Source of the DNA: Carallia brachiata | Lineage: Eukaryota > Streptophyta > Magnoliopsida > Malpighiales > Rhizophoraceae | Direction of reading: 5' to 3' | Assembly (NCBI GenBank): GCA_021464245.1 | Contig: JADCRB010000002.1 | Location: 4,283,295-4,347,294, forward strand | Length of the DNA: 64,000 nt | Shown here: one piece after another, positions 47,839-57,855 of the stretch | How positions within the stretch are numbered: the first letter of the stretch is position 1 | Layout of the letters: every line of letters begins with the position of its first letter | Position numbers and translations under genes: made by a program | Notes under the pieces: model-generated | The model's database searches: none | Told to the model about the DNA's origin: nothing | What the model saw: the letters and a program-made list of their open reading frames with translations, nothing else

Positions 47839-48940
47839 AACTTGATTCAAAATTTGCAAATATTTGGGATCAGTTGACCTATGCTTATTGAAGAGAACAT
47901 GTGAAAACAAAAGAAAAGTAGAAAAGTTATAGAAAATTTGGGTCAATCAACCAGCTTAATCAACTAAATGTCAAGAAGGTTTTGAAGCTATAAAGTGAAA
48001 AAAGTTCATGAAAATTTTGGTCAGTTGATAGGATAGTACTTGTGGTCAACCAATGTAACAGAAAGACTGAAAATGTAGAAAATTGGAAAAGTTATAGAAA
48101 TTTTGGACTAGTCAACCGGTTCAAGTGCTGTAGTCAATCGATACTTCAAAAGAAACAATTTTTTATTTTAGGATCATTTCTCTTTATGGAAGGAGGTCAA
48201 TGTCGTATGGCTAGTACAACCATAGACGTCTATAAGAGAGTTTGTAAACTCTTTTATTAGACACCTTAGAAACTTTGTACAAGTGAGTTGTGCCAAAAAA
48301 AAAACAAAAGAAAAGAAAAGATCAAATAGACTAAGCGATCAAAAGTGAAAATCAAAGAGCAAGAGCACTCTAAAGTAAAACAGCAGAGGTTTGTAGAAGA
48401 GCAAAATTCTTTAGTGACAAGAGTTAAAGCCTTAGAGTGCGTTTGGTACATGGTATAAAATTAGATAATATAGATAGACTAGCCTTATATCACATAAATA
48501 CAATAGAATAAAACTATCTATGATATATTATTTTATTTTATATGTATACCAAATGCACCCTTAGTCTCAAATTGTTGTGAAGGGCAATGTGTTCTTGAGT
48601 AAAATTTTGCAGAAGTTTGGTCGTTTAAGATCAAGAGACCAAGTGTGAAAGGTTATGGTTACCTTGAAAAAGAAGACGAGATTAGTAAATTGAATTATCA
48701 TTGGAGGAACTTTGACAAGTGGATGCAAGTTTTCAGTTTGAGTCGAATCACTATGAATTCCTATGCACTCTCTTCTTCCTTATTCCTTCTTTATTTGCCA
48801 GTGTCTATATCTATTCATATTGCTTGCTTTATATTTGTATATTGTTTAGTTTGTGTTTCGAATTGAGTTTAATTGAGCAAGCTGATTTGACGCAATTCAT
48901 CCTTGTCTTAGGTTGCTTTCAGGACCAACAAAATACTGAA
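47839..48940 (+). repeat. Copia LTR relic, AKR copy E intron 3
   Basis: Aligns with 8245-9330 in copy A and in part with 35130-35560 in copy D. It is interrupted at 48435-48560 by a MITE. Its left end is cut by gypsy element 3. Confidence 0.6.
48435..48560. mobile_element. PIF/Harbinger (Tourist-like) MITE, 126 bp
   Basis: Ends GAGTGCGTTTGGTA and inverted GGGTGCATTTGGTA. A perfect TTA flanks it at 48432-48434 and 48561-48563. The matching place in copy A (about 9147) has CTTAAGTCTCTAA with no insert. Terminal form and TTA target fit Tourist-like MITEs. Confidence 0.8.
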
Positions 48941-48960
48941 ATTACAACCTTTGAAATTAC

Positions 48961-50173
48961 CTGAGCTACTGTCTTTCCTCTTGCATTGGCTATTTCTTTC
49001 AGCACCTCACTTCCTTTGCCTCCTACTGGAGAGTAAGCTGTTAAATGGATGCCCTTTTCCTGGAATAACTTCCTTACATAAATTCTGCTGCTGCCAGCAA
49101 GGGTTCATTTCCACCTTGTCCAAATGAGACACAAGAGTAATCAAAACCAAAAGAAATAAGGAATTATATGATACATAAGATGTTCAAGCTTAATTTTACA
49201 TGAAAATCAGCGATTGAAAGCGCGGGACAAATGATACCTTGGGTTCGTTGATGCCTTGTTTCGATTTGTGGACGCTATATATAACTGAAAATTTATCTTC
49301 ACTGGGTGTGTTTCATTTTTTTAATTTTAATTTTGTTAATGGTTTCCCAACAGAGTTTCAAATTGGAGATATATTTTTAATCCCTTAGATAATTTACATG
49401 GCATTGAGTCAAAACTCATCAATTGGAAGCAATGAAAATTACTCACTTGGTTGACAGCCCGGAGGATTCTTGCAGTTGCAAGTAAATCTTCAATTTTCTT
49501 ACAGGTGAAGTTGCTAACTCCTGTTGATTTCGTGAGGCCAAGCTCCTGACATTCCTCCATGGCCTTCCAAATGGTCTCAAAAGTTCATATTTAGAATGTC
49601 ATTTTTTCTAAAAGGAAATTGGGAGCCTGGCTTCAAGCTGGCCGGAAAATGTATCAGATGTAGGTCAACGTATTCCAATCCAAGGTTCCTGGATCAATGA
49701 GACCAAAGAATTCAATGCATCTTTTCTTTCCAGATAAATTGGAAAGAAAAAAAAAACACACACACACACAGACACACACATACAGAGACACACACAGAGA
49801 AAGAAAAAGAAGGCAAAATAAATGTTACAGTGAAAAGTTAGTACCACTTGAGAGTGTTTTGGAGGGCAGGGAGGACAAGGTGGCGGTGAGCATCGGAGCT
49901 ATAAAGCTTTGAGGTGATGAAAAGCTCGTCGCGTGAACTGATCAGACCACGTTGCAAGGCCTCGGCAATGGCTTCCCCGAGAGGCTGCTCTGACTGGTAT
50001 ATTGCAGCCGTGTCGAAGTGCCTGTAGCCAATTTCTATAGCTTGGAGCACAGATTGCTTCACTGCTTCATTTCTGGAGCCGAAAGGGAAGTCTGCTGTGC
50101 CAAAGCCTATTAGAGGAATGGTTTTCCCAGTTGAGCCCCAAGGGGCTTCTGGAATGTTGATCGTCTTTGCCAT
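48961..50173 (-). pseudogene. AKR copy E, frameshifted, exon 4 missing
   Basis: Exon 1 (49848-50173) is intact: 326 bases like copy A, with [11 protein letters not shown] and LFITSKLY. Exon 2 (49447-49688) has extra bases that bring a stop after a MNF segment. Exon 3 (48961-49114) has lost about 29 bases around the LESEV region and has a small insertion. No exon 4 is found to the left, where gypsy element 3 now lies. A short transcript could give only the N-terminal quarter of a reductase. Confidence 0.85.
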
Positions 50174-50970
50174 TTTCTTATTTATGTTGTTGCATAGTTC
50201 TAATTACAAATGCTTGGAGTCTATGACTGGCATCCAAGGTCACGTACATGTATATAGGATTACGTGCATCAGAATGTTACTCTTTGTATAAATATTAGCC
50301 AAGGTTACATAATTTATTTTGTGTAATTTTTTGAGTTAACAACGAAATAAAATCAAAATGATATAAATTTATTAGATTATTTAATTTAAAAAAATAAAAA
50401 AAATAAATTATTAAATATTATCAGATAAACTGAGTATAACTATTTTAGTATTATCTAAAATGCAACCATACATTAAAATTATCAATCATTTTGTAATCCT
50501 TAGCATACTAACAAATTTAGTTAACAAATAGGAAGGCAAAAGACCTGTGCTCCAAAGAGTGGACTATATAATTTCAAATCAATAATAATAATTAATTATA
50601 TAATCTTATATAACAATATATAACATTTTATCTATATCTTTTTTTTTATGAATTCCATCCTTCAATAATCCACATTAAAAAAATAATTTATATTACTTTA
50701 TTTTTATTTCAAAATTATATCTAAATAAAATTACTGTACTTTTTCTCCTTATAAATTGGGCCGGTTAGTATATTTTTTTTCTGTTTTTTTTTTTGGGGTT
50801 GACTTCTATTCTCATACTTGGCAGCACTCCCCCTTTTGGGGGCTTTTAGCTAAGCCAAATGATGACATTAGAGTTATTGCCATTTTAGTCCTGAACTTAA
50901 AAGAATAAACATAAAGCATAGTCATACAGGTGGACCCAACTTCAAAAAATTATTTTAAGAAAAAAAAAAA
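50174..50970. other. Upstream flank of AKR copy E
   Basis: Homologous to the upstream flanks at 10880-11400 and 20900-21420 (TTGTATAAATATTAGCCAAGG, CTCCAAAGAGTGGA, TTTTTCTCCTTATAAATTGGG). It lacks the LINE tail and so shows the original layout: GGATTACGTGCATCAG follows within 60 bases of GGCATCCAAGG. A conserved TATAAATATTAG near 50289 is a possible TATA box in opposite sense; not proven. Confidence 0.55.
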
Positions 50971-51566
50971 CTAGCAGTCTACCCACGTCACACGTGGATT
51001 TAATTTTGAATTTTATTAATTTATCTAAAAATTACTATAAAATTATTTTTTAAATCAATTAATACAAAATTCATAAAAATATGAAATTAAAGTTGCATAT
51101 ACATGTAATAAGAGTTAAAAAAAAAAAATCTCATAGTTAAAAAATCTCCTGGAAAGCACTTCTATGCAATAAGTTCAAAAGGACAAAAAATGAAATATGC
51201 CATTGTAGATTTTCGTGGTAATATAAATTTGGTGCCTAAAATTTTTTAATAAAAACTTTGTTATTTTTTCGTGGTAAAATGAAACGACTTTGTTAGTGAA
51301 GGAGGGAGAAGAAGAGATCTCATAATTAATTTATAATAAAATTTTGGCCTTCTAACTTCAGATAATTAAACCATAATAAAAGTTGAGGCATATGAATATA
51401 AAGAGTTATAACTTAAAATAAATAGTTATTTTTTAAGAAAATAAGATTAAAAGTATTTGGAAGATGAAAAGTCATGATTCAAAATGAGTTAGAAATGAAG
51501 ATTAAGCAAGCCACATGACACTTCCAAGTCATAGTTTTAGTGTGTGTGTCTATATATATAATTTGA
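50971..51566 (-). mobile_element. Helitron-like non-autonomous element, probable
   Basis: On the minus strand the right terminus reads CCACGTGTGACGTGG, a short hairpin, then GTAGACTG and CTAG followed by T. That is the Helitron 3-prime rule (hairpin about 10 nt before CTRR, inserted at T). The other end, near 51545-51566, reads TCAAATTATATATATAGAC, as in many plant Helitrons, but the exact base is uncertain. The segment is absent from the homologous flanks. Confidence 0.5.
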
Positions 51567-52985
51567 ATTTTCCGCTTTTAAACACTTGATTTGCAATAAA
51601 AACAATACAAATTGTAACAAATATAAACACAAATTAGAATGGGAGAAAAACACTTTTTTGATGATCTTATTGAAAATATTATCACTTTTATTGCAAATTC
51701 ATATGACCTTCATTGCGAAAACATGTCTGTTTTGGCAGGAAAATTCAAAAAAAAAAAAAAAATCTAATCATCTGGGACCAACCATGCCACGTCTCCTATG
51801 TCCACCCTAGGTCCCAGAGTTTCTGTTTACATATGTTTTCCCGTCGTGGTAATTTTGTTTAAAATATTAATAAAGTAATATGAATATTTGTATGTTTGAA
51901 TTTATGAAAAAAATAAATATTTGATCAAATATTATTTTTTTATTAAAAAAAAGATTTATTATGAATTTGTTGATCGTCAGATCTACAGGTCAAAATTAAA
52001 ATAATTCTCTTTGTGATGCTTCTTTCAACTGTCCCTAGAAAAAGTAAGCCCACACAACTTGAGCATTAGTAAGGTCGAGCATGTCTCTCCCACTAAAAAC
52101 TAAGGCAATTATCGAGTTTGAAGACTATCGTCGCGTCGTAATCTTTCTTCACCGAAACGAACACGCAGCCATTTTCCAAGGGAAAGCACGGGCGCAAGGA
52201 CTCGAACTCGAGTCACCAATGTAAAACGTACACCGACTTATTACTAATTTACCACATTTGATAATTATCAAATACTATTAAATAAAATTATATTATTACT
52301 TATTATTACCAAATTTAAATTTTGTTATAAGACTCACACCAATTAATAAAAATAACAAATACTTTAAACTAAAGTCCTTCAATGGAAATTATAATCGTGT
52401 GTTCACTAGGTTTTTTTTTTTTTTTAAGAGTGTTACATAAATTTATTTTAATATTTTTATTTCAAGTAAATTATATTTATTATATGATATAAAATTATAA
52501 ATATATTATATTAATAAATGAGTTATAAATAATTTATAAGTAGATCCTACTTATAAATGACATATACTCACAAAAATAATACAGTGAATGAAATTTAAAA
52601 TTTATTTTATAATAATAATAATAATAATAATATTAGTAAACTTATTTTACAACGTATGTTCGATTTTTGTGGCCCTTCCTCTCCCTCAGACGCCGCGTCT
52701 GGTTGGCGGGGTGACTTGGTGAGGTAGGCAAACGTCAAAATCAGGGCCATCGACATGACATTTGTTTTTGTTTGCAAGAAAAAAGTCACATTTGTTTTTG
52801 CAACCAGTACATTTGGATAATTTTTTCTTTGTTCCAACTTTTTTGTTCTAACTTTTTATTTAACTTTGATGCTACCATTCCTCGAACCCACGACCTTGGT
52901 AAGGTCATCGGTGTACTGCCATAAAGATAGTTTACATCAAATAATGCTTCTCATCCTCATTTTGCCGTGAACTACCATCTTTCGT
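51567..52985. other. Duplicated flank of AKR unit E, non-coding
   Basis: Aligns in blocks with 22160-23760, including CCACGTCTCC/TTACCTTGTCCACCCTA, the TAA microsatellite (52609-52633) and CAGACGCCGCGTCTGG. A block at about 51960-52250 is not in the partner. No gene recognised. Confidence 0.55.
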
Positions 52986-52989
52986 TTTT

Positions 52990-54390
52990 TCCAATGAGAA
53001 GTGACCTCATTTGACATGATCATATCCTTTAAAGTGGTAAAATTACATAACCTTTCCTTTAAGTTGAGGGCTAAACCTGCTTTCCTTAGATCTTTAGCCC
53101 GACCGATCTTTCCAATTTTCACAATGTACGACAAGTGTATATCTGTTTCCCTCCTCTATCCTAGATCTTTTAAAATATCATGAGACAACAAGGTTCCGTG
53201 CACAAGCTCTAAAGCTCTAAACTCACTGCATCCTCTATACACGGTAAAATAGTAATTAAACTATCAAATAACTTGGCAAGTGAAGTAAGAAGTAAAAGGA
53301 TCTTACCTTCTTGTTAGATTTTACACCAATCTTTTGCAGTTGATCTAAAATGGTTTTGACCTTGTAGATGCATTCAATCAGATTTACACTTTTTACTTTC
53401 TTCAACTGTTGAGTTGCCACTTCAGATGTAGTTTGTTTGTCAAGCTCGCAATCAGATAAAGACTTTTCAATTTTGTCATAATATCGGTATTGAATCAACT
53501 TCCATGATAGTGCTAATAATATTATTAGCAATAAAGAGTAGAATTGTGCTAACACATCGTAATTTTAACTCTTCTCACTAGTCATCTCTAACTTTTACTG
53601 TTTTAACCACCTTGGTTTTCAAGACTGCTGCCAAGCTTTGTTGAATGAGAATGTGCTTTACCGGTCTTTATTAGAGAGTACAGCTTCTCTTTCCATCAAA
53701 TTGATTCAAAAAAAAAAATTGCATAGTATTCTTTGTCATTTGTATACGTCAAGAAAATTAAAAACTCTCTTGTAAACAAACTGCAACTTTGATACAATTG
53801 TTAGGAAAGAAGGTGAAAAAGTGAGAATCAGAAACTCAATTTGACTACGTAAATATATTGGTTAATTGCATTGAATAGATTAAATAAAAAAAAATTACAA
53901 GTATCCTGAGAGCACACACAAAATTTACGTGATTTACCAGCTAGATTACGTTCATGGAGAGACACATATCATTACTATGTGAATAGAATTGTACAAATGG
54001 TACACTCATGTCTAAAAACTAATCCGAAGCCAGAACCCATGTATACTATTCACACAAACCCAAGAAAATACACTAAGATCAAGTTCTTTCACTCAAATCT
54101 CTTTTTTTACCTTTCTAACAAGCTCAAAAATAAAATTGTCATGGTAGTTAACGGAGTCTGGAGTTGATTTTGTTTAGTGTATATCACTTTATTTTGGAAA
54201 TTAAAAGCTCTTTTGTAATTTGATTTTGAATTTAAATTTGGACGTGTGAAAGCTACTTAGTTTGAAAGTTTGTAATTTGAAATCTTCGTATACTACATCT
54301 TCCATATAAAGAAGATTAATGGTTAATGAAGTAGAAGAAGTTTCTTTGTACCTCTTCTCCATGATGTAACTTTCCAGCAAGTCTTCCAAA
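52990..54390 (-). mobile_element. Ty1/copia relic, paralogous to 25829-27300
   Basis: Minus strand: LTR from 53799 rightwards (TGTTAGG start), primer-binding site at about 53785-53796, and degraded gag leftward with LARSYLIV-like and KVKTILDQLQKIGV segments. LTR text includes CACGTAAATTTTGTGTGTGC, typical of plant copia LTR ends. It lacks the MITE present in its partner. Confidence 0.6.
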
Positions 54391-54554
54391 ACTTTTGCTA
54401 CATTTTTTTCTCTATAATTTTTGCTTTTTGTTAAAAAAATCCTTCGTTGTAACTTTGCGCATCAATGCCATATTTTTAGCTCCAGTGCTTTGCTTTTCAT
54501 CCCCTCGTAAACCAACAAAAATATATCAGAGCAGATTGTATCCTACTGATCTCT

Positions 54555-55066
54555 AGAAATGTCAAAAAGTGACCGGACCCAATAAATTATCTGAATTCAC
54601 CCAAAACAATTGGGTCAAGAATCCAATTTTTCAACCCAAATCCAAAAGTGACCCAACTCGAAAATGACCCAAAAATTTTGGATTGAATCTGAGCCACCCA
54701 TTGAGTTAAGAAAAAGACAAAATAGTGAAAATTTTTTTCGACTTTTTACCTTTAACTTATCTTTTTTAAATATTAATAAGTATTATTTTCGTAAAATATA
54801 GATATATATGTGATACAAAAATTAAATTTAAACATTTGGTTAATTATAGGAATGAGTTTTAAATTTAATTGAAATATTTTATTTTAGTAAAAAATGAGTT
54901 AAAAAAATAATGGTTCAATGCGAATTCGACCCGAATTCGATTTAAATCTAACTCAAATTTAAAACGACCCAATCTGAATTCAAATCAAATGTAACGTGAT
55001 CTAAAAATAATCCAACAAAAAATGACCCAAGTTAAAAACGACTCAACTTAACTTTTCGACACTTCT
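54555..55066. mobile_element. MULE-like non-autonomous element, 512 bp
   Basis: Flanked by ACTGATCTCT (54545-54554) and ACTAATCTCT (55067-55076), a 10-bp duplication with one mismatch. Ends AGAAATGTC and inverted AGAAGTGTC. Same family as 6030-6564. No coding. Confidence 0.65.
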
Positions 55067-55269
55067 ACTAATCTCTAATCTATAAGAAAGATAAGAGAGT
55101 GAGTAAATCACTTACTAGGCAGAGAGCATGAAAAACCAAGAGAGTTTCCCAATTATACCACAAAAAACCAGAAACCAACAAAAGACAAAACAAACATCCT
55201 GGTATTGTCACAGAATGCTTAGAAAATCAGTTTTTTTTTTTTTTCCTTTATATATATGACATCAATAAG

Positions 55270-55623
55270 ATGCAGAAAAATCAATTTCCTTGTCTTAACA
55301 TCAACAAGATGTCAGAAAAATCTTTTGCAAAACTTGTTTCAAAACCAGAAAATTTTGTTTTGCTCATGCAACACTCATCAACAACCTTTCTCCAAAACAT
55401 CAAAGACCTCTATCCTGAGTTTAGAATGAGAACTAACCTTTCAATGACCTCCATATTGAGTCCAGGAGGAGAAAAAATGAATTCAAACAATTGGAATGAA
55501 GCTTCATACTATTCCAACAACAAAATCTATTTAGGCATAATTATGCCAGTGATATCAACAACAAACAAAATAATCTTCATCAAATCTCAGTTAACAAATC
55601 ATTTTTCAGCCCCCCCTCTTTAA
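55270..55623 (+). other. Unrecognised open frame of 117 codons
   Basis: Open from ATG, with a composition rich in Ser, Asn and Lys. I recognise no domain, and it has no intron or neighbour that would make it a gene. It sits between a MULE-like element and a copia LTR piece, so it may be part of an unknown repeat. Confidence 0.2.
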
Positions 55624-55796
55624 AAATTTTAGGAGGAGCAAAACTCATGAACACCAAATCAAGCATATGGTTCAAGCATCATGGAGGAGCACTGATGCAA
55701 CATTACCAAGAAGACTGATAGAAGTATTAATTAGTGTTGTTGCCTTACTCAAGTTCTATTTTGTTGAAGTTTTCCCTTACATGTGCAAAAAAAACC

Positions 55797-56040
55797 TATT
55801 ATGGCAGTTAAGGGAATCTGGAGCTGATTTTGTTTAATGAGTATTTCACTTTATTTTGACTGTCAACAATTCTTTTAATCGGATTTTGAATTTCAATTTG
55901 AATGTGTAAAAGCTGCAAATTATAACAACTACTTAAAAGTTTGTAATTTGACTTTAAAAGTTTATAATTTGAAATCCTCATACACTAACTCCTCTATATA
56001 AGAAGGTTTGATGGTTAGCAAAAGTAGAAGAAGTAGCCAT
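55797..56040 (-). repeat. Third copy of the copia LTR segment
   Basis: Aligns with 27210-27330 and 54125-54350 (GGCAGTTAAGGGAATCTGGAG, GTTTGTAATTTGA, CTATATAAGAAG). No element body adjoins it. Confidence 0.6.
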
Positions 56041-56279
56041 CTGTGTTTAGATTATATGGGCCCTCATATTTATGGGCTACGTCTTTTAAGGTAGAGGCGA
56101 GATCTTTACAAGTAGCTTGCACTTCTTAACAGGGAGATCAGGGTCCAAAATTAGTTCCAGTGGTCAATAAGGCCCTCAGTTCCCTCAACAAGTATCTAAG
56201 CTATGTAGCTTGAATTTCTCATGGATGGATGCCCCCCAGATGTCCACGGAGAATGGGAGCTCCAATCCCCTTCTGGCAT

Positions 56280-56810
56280 CATAAACTGGAGCTTTCTGCT
56301 GTCCTCGCAGGCACAAGGAAGCCGAGGAAGTAAAGATGCTTTGTAGCTTGCCAGTAGCCCACACAGCCACAACATAGAAGATTGAGAAAGAGAGAGAGCC
56401 GTTAAGGATAAGTGTTAACTACTATGCCAAGGCAACTAAGGAAGCTCAAGTTCTCTCAACTAATTGAAGCTGCCAATGGCTTGTCTGTGGCAAGTCTTAA
56501 AAGGTGGTGGCTTTGGAGAAGTATTTAAGGCCACATTGAAGGATGGATCAAGCGTTGCGTTTTAAGAAACTCCCAGTACCACCGAGAATTCAAGGCTAAA
56601 ATGGAAACTCCAGGAAAGATGAAGCACAAAAATCTTGTCCCCTTTACTTGGTTATTGCAATGATGGGGAGGAGAGACTACTTGTTTATGAGTTCATGGAA
56701 TTTGGGATGTCTCAAAGGGAGTATGCTCGAAGGCAGTGAAATGGAGGCAAGAATTTCAGAATTCGGAATGGCAAGGCTTGTTAGCATACGCTAGACACTT
56801 TTGATGGTTC
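56280..56810 (+). pseudogene. BRL2-like receptor kinase fragment
   Basis: Plus strand reads RRHKEAEEVKML, then a region like LKFSQLIEA-NG, then GGGFGEVFKATLKDGSSVA, MKHKNLVP, then EMEARISEFGMARLV. This is the juxtamembrane, glycine loop and post-activation segment order of BRL2/VH1-type kinases of the brassinosteroid-receptor group. Frameshifts occur after the juxtamembrane part and after KNLVP; the lysine that follows the loop is damaged, and the catalytic HRD loop is missing between about 56725 and 56740. DFG reads EFG. No protein function is possible. No parent gene is in the window. Confidence 0.7.
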
Positions 56811-57299
56811 TAACATGCAGAGGCAGAACAAGTAAGAGAAATGGCAATGTGCTTGGCGAAAACATTGCAGTAAAATGCATTCTATTAGTCTGGTTAGTTT
56901 GGTCGCACATATAATTATTCTTCAACAAAAAATTTATATCTGAAAAAATTAAAATATATATATATTTTTTATTCATTGAATCATTGACTCTTACACTTTT
57001 TTCCGTTTCCAAAATTATCCAAACGAGTCCATCTCTTATAATATAGACCATAGCAAATATCTATGCTTGATGGGCATCAAGGGAGCCTCAATTAAGAACT
57101 TGAGATGTGCTTGGAAAAAATTGTGGAGATATTCCGAGTTAACACGGCAATAACGACGTTCATCAGGGTACAAGGACCATTTTCCTAAGCTAATGAGCTG
57201 AGAGACTATGTTTCATCCCTTGGCTTGGGTGTGTCATAGCTTTGCCATCAGACCACAGAACCTCGTGACTGCAAATGGAGCTCCAACATAACTCATGGA

Positions 57300-57730
57300 A
57301 GAACCTGACCGGTAGGTTGGATCAGTTCAATTGATGATCGGTCAAAAGTTCGGTCCAGTTTATACTAATTTTAAAGAAGAAATTAAATCAGTCAAAATCA
57401 ATGAAAATCAGACCAGTTAGACTAATTCAAATTAAACTAAAAAATTCATAAATTATAATTTGACTTTAAATGTTATTTAAATTATAATTTAAACTCTACT
57501 TTTAATAAAAAAATTTAATGTAGTCTTAAATTTGATCAAACCTATCAATTTAATCCTTAATATTAAAAATTAATATTTAATCACTATTTATAAGTATTAT
57601 TTTTTAATTACTTATATATATATATATATATATTATTAAATACCAGTTCAAATATCAGTTCAACGGATTGAATCTTGATTCACTAATATTTTCGGTTCAA
57701 TAATCGGTCCAGTTCTGATAACTTTAGGAA
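57300..57730. repeat. Dispersed AT-rich repeat related to 43080-43490
   Basis: Shares long AT-rich blocks and ends with the 43-kb copy, for example GGTCCAGTTCTGATAAC versus GGTTCAGTTCTGACAAC. The left end reads AGAACCTGACCGG, an imperfect inverse of the right end (AGAACTGGACCGA). Flanks ATAACTCATGG and ATAACTTTAGG (9 of 11) could be a target duplication. Probably a non-autonomous DNA transposon. Confidence 0.45.
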
Positions 57731-57739
57731 GCATAGGTG

Positions 57740-57855
57740 AATTGTTTTTTTTTTTTTTTGGGTCAGAGCATGGGTGAAGTGTTTTTCTTTTTTTTTTTTT
57801 TGGTCAGAGCATGGGTGAATTGTTTTTCTTTTTTTTTTTTTTGGTCAAATGAATT
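57740..57855. repeat. Three tandem copies of a ~45-bp T-rich unit
   Basis: The unit is GTGAATTGTTTTT-type text, a T run and GGTCAGAGCATGG; copies start near 57738, 57775 and 57817, the last incomplete. Probably slippage. Confidence 0.6.
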
